Source: CAZOHN01 sp964579325 (lineage in GTDB: Bacteria; Pseudomonadota; Alphaproteobacteria; Rhodobacterales; Rhodobacteraceae). From it: DNA of 27,348 nt. Where the stretch lies: assembly GCA_964579325.1 (NCBI GenBank), contig CAZOHN010000027.1, positions 1-27,348 of the forward strand, given 5' to 3'. Position numbers and translations under genes: made by a program. This document shows, piece by piece, positions 22,887-27,348 of the stretch (position 1 is its first letter; every line of letters starts with the position of its first letter). Under the pieces are notes generated by a model. The model was not told the origin of the DNA. It did no database searches and saw only the letters and a list, made by a program, of their open reading frames with translations.

Positions 22887-23924
22887 ATGACGACAAGACG
22901 GAAGTTCCTCACGACCGGCGTGCTCGCCACCGGGGCAAGCACACTCGCGGCACCCGCCGTGCTCGGCCAGGCGCCGATCCGCTGGCGGCTGCAGACCTAC
23001 GCGGGAGCGGCACTTGCCGCCGAGGTAGTCAAGCCGGCCATCGACACCTTCAACAAGATCGCCGCGGGCCGGATGGAGATCGAACTCTACACCGCCGACC
23101 AGCTGGTGCCGACGGGAGAGCTGTTCCAGGCGCTCCAGCGCGGCACGATCGACGCGGTGCAGTCCGACGACGATTCGATGGCAGGCCCGACCGAGGTGAC
23201 TGTGTTCGGCGGCTACTTCCCGCTCGCTCTACGCTATTCGCTCGACGTGCCGGTGCTGTTCAACAAGTACGGACTAGGCGAAATCTGGGCCGAAGAGTAC
23301 GCCAAGGTCGGCGTCAAGCACATCTCGGCAGGCGCGTGGGACCCCTGCCATTTCTCGACCAAGGACCCGATCAATTCGCTGGCGGATCTTCAGGGAAAGC
23401 GGGTTTTCACCTTCCCGACCGCTGGAAGATTCCTCGCACAATTCGGTGTCGTGCCCGTGACGCTTCCTTGGGAGGACATCGAGGTCGCCGTTCAGACCGG
23501 CGAGCTCGACGGGATCGCATGGTCGGGGATCACCGAGGTCTACACCGTGGGCTGGTCGAACGTGACCAACTACTTCCTGACCAACAACATCTCCGGCGCA
23601 TGGATCGGTCACTTCTTCTCGAACATGGACCGCTGGAACGAACTGCCGGAAGACCTGCAGGAACTGGTGAAGGTCTGCTTCGAACAGAGCCATTACTACC
23701 GGCAACACTGGTACTGGGGTGGCGAGGCCGATCTGCGGGTGAACGGACCCAAGCTGCAACTGACCTCGATTCCCGATGCCGAATGGGCGCAGGTCGAGGC
23801 GGCCGCACAGGTGTTCTGGGACGAGATCGCCGCCGAGAGCGAGATCAAGGCGAAGGTCGTCGGCATCATCAAGCAGTATGAGGCGACCATGCAGAAGGCC
23901 GGCCGTCCCTACCGCTACGGCTGA
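22887..23924 (+). CDS. TRAP transporter periplasmic binding protein (DctP type), Tat-exported
   Basis: Protein of 345 residues. The N-terminus TTRRKFLTTG followed by a hydrophobic stretch and APAVLGQ is a twin-arginine signal, so the protein is probably exported folded. The mature part follows DctP: WRLQTYAGAA, LVPTGELFQALQRGTIDAVQ, PINSLADLQGKRVF and AVQTGELDGIAW. The Arg that normally clamps the ligand carboxylate follows LxGxKI in DctP proteins; here LQGKRVF places Phe174 at that position, with Arg172 two residues earlier. A ligand without a carboxylate, such as an amino alcohol, is therefore worth considering. AAGGAGG lies seven bases before the ATG. RNA hairpins flank the gene on both sides. 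Confidence 0.9.
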   Translation: MTTRRKFLTTGVLATGASTLAAPAVLGQAPIRWRLQTYAGAALAAEVVKPAIDTFNKIAAGRMEIELYTADQLVPTGELFQALQRGTIDAVQSDDDSMAGPTEVTVFGGYFPLALRYSLDVPVLFNKYGLGEIWAEEYAKVGVKHISAGAWDPCHFSTKDPINSLADLQGKRVFTFPTAGRFLAQFGVVPVTLPWEDIEVAVQTGELDGIAWSGITEVYTVGWSNVTNYFLTNNISGAWIGHFFSNMDRWNELPEDLQELVKVCFEQSHYYRQHWYWGGEADLRVNGPKLQLTSIPDAEWAQVEAAAQVFWDEIAAESEIKAKVVGIIKQYEATMQKAGRPYRYG

Positions 23925-23944
23925 AGCTCGGCTAGTGACGAGCA

Positions 23945-23966
23945 CGGGCGCCCTTCGGGGCGCCCG
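23945..23966 (+). terminator. Nine-pair C(UUCG)G hairpin after the TRAP binding-protein gene
   Basis: CGGGCGCCC (23945-23953) and GGGCGCCCG (23958-23966) pair perfectly around TTCG, giving a closing C(UUCG)G tetraloop, known to be exceptionally stable. The sequence after it (ACCAAATGG) has no T-tract. It lies 20 bases after the stop and 20 before the ligase start, so partial termination or 3'-end protection is likely. Confidence 0.65.
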
Positions 23967-23986
23967 ACCAAATGGGGAGAGAGGAC

Positions 23987-25354
23987 ATGCCGGGGAACCT
24001 GAGTTTCGCGGAACTGAAGGCGGCGGTGGCCGCGGGCGATATCGACACCGTCATCGTCTGCATCGTGGACATGCAGGGGCGGCTTCAGGGAAAGCGGTTC
24101 CATGCCGTGCATTTCGTGGAAGGCGGCCATGAGGAAACGCACTGCTGCAACTACCTCCTTGCTACCGACCTCGAGATGAACACGGTGCAAGGCTATGAGG
24201 CGACGAGCTGGGCCAAGGGCTATGGCGACTACGTCATGAAGCCCGACCTGACCACGCTGCGCCGCATACCCTGGCAGCCGGGCACTGCAATGGTCACCTG
24301 CGATGTGCTCGACCACCACACCCACGAGGAGGTGCCGCATTCGCCCCGCGCCATGCTCAAGCGGCAGGTGCGCCGGGCCGAGGCGATGGGCTTCAAGCCG
24401 ATGATGGCGACCGAGCTGGAGTTCTTCCTGTTCGAGAAGAGCTACACAGAACTGCACGACGAGAACTACCAGGACCTCACCACCTTCGGCCGCTACAACA
24501 TCGACTATTCGATCATGGGCGCCTCGAAGGAGGAGCCGCTGATGCGGGCAATCCGCAACGGGCTTTTCGGCGCGGGCATCCCGGTCGAGAACTCCAAGGG
24601 CGAGGCCGAGGCAGGGCAGGAGGAGGTCAATGTCAAATACTCCGACGCGCTCGACACCGCCGACATGCACGCCATCGTCAAGGCCGGCTGCAAGGAAATC
24701 GCGCAGCAGCATGGCCGGGGCCTGACCTTCATGGCCAAGTACCGCACCGACCGGGCGGGATCGTCGAGCCACATCCATCAGTCGCTGTGGTCGCTGAAGG
24801 GAGAGCCCGCCTTCCTCGACACGTCCGACCCGCACGGCATGTCGGCGACGATGAAGCACTACATAGCCGGGCTTCTCGCCCATGCCGAGGCCACGACTTG
24901 CTTCCTCGCCCCTTACGTGAACTCCTACAAGCGGTTCTGCGTCGGTCTGTTCGCACCGACCAAGGCGGTCTGGAGCCTCGACAACCGCACGGCAGGCTTC
25001 CGGGTCTGCGGCGAGGGGACGAAAGCGATCCGGGTAGAGTGCCGGATCGGCGGTGCCGACCTCAACCCCTACATCGCGATGGCCGCGCAACTCGCGGCGG
25101 GCCTCGACGGGGTGGAGCGCAAGCTGGAGCTGGAGCCCGCCATTTCGGGTGACATCTACCAGGCCGGCAAGGTGCGCGAGATCCCCAAGACCCTGCGCGC
25201 GGCGATGGAGGCAATGGCAGGTTCGGCCATGTTGCGGGCCGCGATGGGCGACGGGGTGATCGACCATTACACCCGTGCGGCGCTGTGGGAGATCGAGGAA
25301 CAGGACCGGGTCGTCACCGACTGGGAAGTGCGGCGCGGATTCGAACGCGCCTGA
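23987..25354 (+). CDS. Glutamine-synthetase-family gamma-glutamyl-amine ligase (probable)
   Basis: Protein of 455 residues with a beta-grasp start (CIVDMQGRLQGKRF) and a full glutamine-synthetase catalytic domain: Glu143 and Glu145 in ATELEFFLF, GQEEVN, His262 and His264 in GSSSHIHQSLW, NSYKRF, and RVECRIGGADLNPY. In ammonia-using synthetases the loop NSYKRLVPGYEAP supplies the catalytic Glu327; here the loop reads NSYKRFCVGLFAP, with Phe322 in that place. This argues for an organic amine acceptor, as in PuuA, GmaS and related gamma-glutamyl ligases. The reaction would be ATP, glutamate and amine giving a gamma-glutamyl amide. ATG at 23987 follows GGGGAGAGAGG. It sits between TRAP and aldehyde dehydrogenase genes, so the amine is probably the imported one. 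Confidence 0.88.
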   Translation: MPGNLSFAELKAAVAAGDIDTVIVCIVDMQGRLQGKRFHAVHFVEGGHEETHCCNYLLATDLEMNTVQGYEATSWAKGYGDYVMKPDLTTLRRIPWQPGTAMVTCDVLDHHTHEEVPHSPRAMLKRQVRRAEAMGFKPMMATELEFFLFEKSYTELHDENYQDLTTFGRYNIDYSIMGASKEEPLMRAIRNGLFGAGIPVENSKGEAEAGQEEVNVKYSDALDTADMHAIVKAGCKEIAQQHGRGLTFMAKYRTDRAGSSSHIHQSLWSLKGEPAFLDTSDPHGMSATMKHYIAGLLAHAEATTCFLAPYVNSYKRFCVGLFAPTKAVWSLDNRTAGFRVCGEGTKAIRVECRIGGADLNPYIAMAAQLAAGLDGVERKLELEPAISGDIYQAGKVREIPKTLRAAMEAMAGSAMLRAAMGDGVIDHYTRAALWEIEEQDRVVTDWEVRRGFERA

Positions 25355-25366
25355 GGAGATTGGGAC

Positions 25367-26758
25367 ATGACGAAGTTGATCCAGTGCATCTCGCCCGTCG
25401 ACGGGCGGGTCTATGCCGAGCGGCCGGCGCTCGCTCCCGAGGCAGCCGATGCCGACGTGGCGCGGGCGAAGGCGGCACAGGCCGGGTGGGCCGCGCGGCC
25501 CCTCGACGACCGGCGCAAGCTGGTGCTGGCCGGCATCGAGGCGCTGAACGGCATGAAGGACCGGGTGGTCGAGGAACTGGCCTGGCAGATGGGCCGCCCC
25601 ACCCGCTTTGGCGGCGAGTTCGGCGGCGTCAACGAACGCGCCGCCTACATGGCCGGCATCGCCGAGGAGGCGCTGAAGCCGCTGGTGGGAGAAGACAGCG
25701 ACCGCTTCACCCGGATGATCGAGCGCGCCCCGGTAGGCGTGGTCTTCGTCATCGCGCCGTGGACCTACCCGTATCTGACCGCGCTCAACACCATCGTGCC
25801 CGCACTCATCGCCGGCAACGCGGTGATCCTCAAGCACGCGAGCCAGACGATCCTCGTGGGTGAGCGGATCGCCGAGGCGCTGCACGCGGGCGGGGTTCCG
25901 GCGGACGTGTTCCAGAACATCGTGCTCGACCACGGCGGCACCGAACGTCTGATCGCCAACCGCGCCTTCGGGTTTGTAAACTTCACCGGCTCGGTGGCGG
26001 GCGGGCAGGCGATCGAGCGCGCTGCGGCTGGGACCTTCACCTCGCTCGGACTCGAGCTTGGCGGCAAGGATCCGGGCTATGTCATGGAGGACGCCGACCT
26101 CGACTGGGCGGTGGATGTGCTGATGGACGGCGCGATGTTCAATGCCGGCCAGTGCTGTTGCGGGATCGAGCGGATCTATGTCCACCAGAGCCTTTATGAC
26201 GATTTCGTCGAGAAGGCGGTGAACTGGACCAACGCCCTGAAGCTCGGCAATCCCTTCGACGCCGACACCAGCCTTGGCCCGATGGCCAACGTCCGCTTCG
26301 CCAAGACCGTGCGCGAGCAGACCGCCGAAGCCATTGCGGCGGGAGCGAAGCCCCTGATCGAGCGGCAGAATTTCCCGGCCGACGACGGCGGCGCCTACCT
26401 GATGCCGCAGGTCCTGGTGAACGTCGATCACTCGATGCGGGTGATGATGGAGGAAAGCTTCGGCCCGGTTGTGGGCATCATGCCGGTGAAGGACGACGAC
26501 GAGGCGCTCGGGCTGATGAACGACAGCCCCTATGGCCTGACCGCCTCGCTCTGGACCGCCGATCCCGAGCGTGCGCTGGCGCTCGGCCGCAGGATCGAGA
26601 CCGGGACCGTGTTCCTCAACCGCGCCGACTATGTGGACCCCGCTGTCTGCTGGACCGGCTGCAAGGATACCGGCCGGGGCGGCGCGATGTCCGTCCTTGG
26701 CTACCACGCGGTTACGAGGCCGCGCTCCTACCACTTCCGCAAGGTGAAACCGTCATGA
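25367..26758 (+). CDS. NAD(P)-dependent aldehyde dehydrogenase with Thr replacing the oxyanion Asn
   Basis: Protein of 463 residues of the aldehyde dehydrogenase superfamily. The nucleophile is Cys264 in NAGQCCCG, the general base Glu230 in LELGGKDP, and the cofactor Lys156 in ILKHASQT; ESFGPVVGI is the late conserved motif. The usual PWNFP/PWNYP segment reads PWTYP, so Thr133 (codon 25763-25765, ACC) stands where the Asn that stabilises the thiohemiacetal is expected. A single base change from AAC would explain it. In context the enzyme would oxidise a gamma-glutamyl-amino aldehyde to an acid. It starts 12 bases after the ligase stop, and its stop overlaps the next start by four bases (ATGA). 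Confidence 0.92.
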   Translation: MTKLIQCISPVDGRVYAERPALAPEAADADVARAKAAQAGWAARPLDDRRKLVLAGIEALNGMKDRVVEELAWQMGRPTRFGGEFGGVNERAAYMAGIAEEALKPLVGEDSDRFTRMIERAPVGVVFVIAPWTYPYLTALNTIVPALIAGNAVILKHASQTILVGERIAEALHAGGVPADVFQNIVLDHGGTERLIANRAFGFVNFTGSVAGGQAIERAAAGTFTSLGLELGGKDPGYVMEDADLDWAVDVLMDGAMFNAGQCCCGIERIYVHQSLYDDFVEKAVNWTNALKLGNPFDADTSLGPMANVRFAKTVREQTAEAIAAGAKPLIERQNFPADDGGAYLMPQVLVNVDHSMRVMMEESFGPVVGIMPVKDDDEALGLMNDSPYGLTASLWTADPERALALGRRIETGTVFLNRADYVDPAVCWTGCKDTGRGGAMSVLGYHAVTRPRSYHFRKVKPS

Positions 26759-27348
26759 CCGCGCCGACTGTCAACTGGTCCTACCCCACCGCCATCAAGT
26801 TCGGCCCCGGACGCATCCGGGAACTTGCCGACCACGTGAAGGGAGCAGGGATCAAGCGCCCGCTCCTTGTCACCGACAAGGCGCTGGCGTCCCTGCCGAT
26901 CACTGCGCAGGCGCTCGACGTGCTCGACGCCGCCGGCCTTGGCCGCGCAGTGTTCTCGGAGGTGGATCCGAACCCCAACGAGATGAACATGGAGGCCGGG
27001 CTGAAGGTCTACCGCGCCGGTGGGCACGACGGGGTCGTGTGCTTCGGCGGCGGCTCGGCGCTCGACCTCGGCAAGATGATCGCGCTGATGGTCGACCAGA
27101 AGGTCAGCGTCTGGGATCTCGAGGATATCGGCGACTGGTGGACGCGGGCGGATGCCGGCAAGATCGCGCCGATCGTCGCGGTGCCGACGACTGCCGGGAC
27201 CGGCTCGGAAGTCGGGCGCGCGGGCGTGCTGACGAACTCGGCCACCCACAAGAAGAAGATCATCTTCCACCCGAAACTCCTGCCCGCCGTCACGATCTGC
27301 GACCCGGAACTGACCGTGGGCATGCCGAAGTTCATCACCGCAGGCACC
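26755..27348 (+). CDS. Iron-containing alcohol dehydrogenase, 5' part (cut by window end)
   Basis: The frame starts at ATG 26755, overlapping the aldehyde dehydrogenase stop, and stays open to the last base: 198 residues of a protein usually near 380-400. Family marks are the FGPGRIRELADHV start, the NAD-binding GGGSALDLGKMIA, VPTTAGTGSEV and ICDPELTVGMP, whose Asp is the first metal ligand; the His ligands lie beyond the window. Next to a gamma-glutamyl ligase and an aldehyde dehydrogenase, it would oxidise the hydroxyl group of a gamma-glutamylated amino alcohol to the aldehyde. A reduction role in another pathway cannot be excluded. Confidence 0.93.
   Translation, partial: MTAPTVNWSYPTAIKFGPGRIRELADHVKGAGIKRPLLVTDKALASLPITAQALDVLDAAGLGRAVFSEVDPNPNEMNMEAGLKVYRAGGHDGVVCFGGGSALDLGKMIALMVDQKVSVWDLEDIGDWWTRADAGKIAPIVAVPTTAGTGSEVGRAGVLTNSATHKKKIIFHPKLLPAVTICDPELTVGMPKFITAGT

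Noticed and set aside
23915..26734. A 939-residue open frame on the minus strand opposite the ligase and aldehyde dehydrogenase genes
   Set aside because: Both plus-strand genes are unmistakable; the long antisense frame follows from codon bias at third positions and shows no domain.
1..27348. CRISPR arrays, tRNA genes, insertion sequences, prophage genes
   Set aside because: No regularly spaced repeats, cloverleaf-like sequences, transposase or phage motifs were found on reading both strands.

Overview
The window is GC-rich DNA (my impression by eye is about two thirds G+C) with tightly packed genes, ATGA/TGATG start-stop overlaps and gene families typical of Rhodobacterales. These include TRAP and polyamine-type ABC importers, a Rieske amine oxygenase, DUF1028 and RidA. 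An alphaproteobacterium of the Rhodobacteraceae/Roseobacter type is the best guess. No rRNA, tRNA, CRISPR array, insertion sequence or phage module was seen.

Layout. (1) 1-1947, plus strand: the 3' end of rimO, a lone peptidoglycan-binding/cysteine-hydrolase protein with no signal peptide, and a small double-CDGSH iron-sulfur protein. (2) 8753 down to 2016, minus strand: one compact operon of ATPase, two permeases and binding protein of a polyamine-type ABC importer, then a nitrilase-superfamily amidohydrolase and a trimethylamine/dimethylamine-dehydrogenase-like flavoprotein. (3) 8819-13908, plus strand, divergent from (2): LuxR-type regulator, Rieske oxygenase alpha subunit of the amine/betaine type, small membrane protein, flavin monooxygenase, RidA-family protein and DUF1028 protein. 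(4) 13980-19938, plus strand: LysR regulator, a second ABC importer (binding protein, two permeases, ATPase) and an EamA exporter. (5) 20796 down to 19927, minus strand: an RpiR regulator. (6) 21000 to the window end, plus strand: a TRAP importer, a glutamine-synthetase-like ligase, an aldehyde dehydrogenase and an iron-type alcohol dehydrogenase cut by the window edge.

How the parts may work together. Blocks 2 and 3 share one intergenic control region rich in ATACC/GGTAT half-sites. They look like a single uptake-and-degradation unit for an N-methylated or quaternary amine: import, Rieske oxygenation, flavin N-demethylation, then imine and amide clean-up by RidA, nitrilase and DUF1028. The substrate is not readable from sequence. 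Block 6 looks like a gamma-glutamylation route for an amino alcohol such as ethanolamine: uptake, ATP-dependent coupling to glutamate, then alcohol and aldehyde oxidation of the protected intermediate. Three residue-level changes fit or colour this: the ligase has Phe where ammonia-using glutamine synthetases have catalytic Glu, the TRAP binding protein lacks the usual carboxylate-clamping Arg, and the aldehyde dehydrogenase has Thr where the oxyanion Asn is expected.

Regulatory and RNA structure that could be read by eye includes an 18-bp palindrome between the divergent operons, a CAAGAA/TTCTTG operator overlapping a TTGACA box in front of the TRAP operon, RNA hairpins beside both plus-strand binding-protein genes, a possible leaderless LysR transcript, and a convergent gene pair whose two stop codons sit in the two arms of one hairpin.
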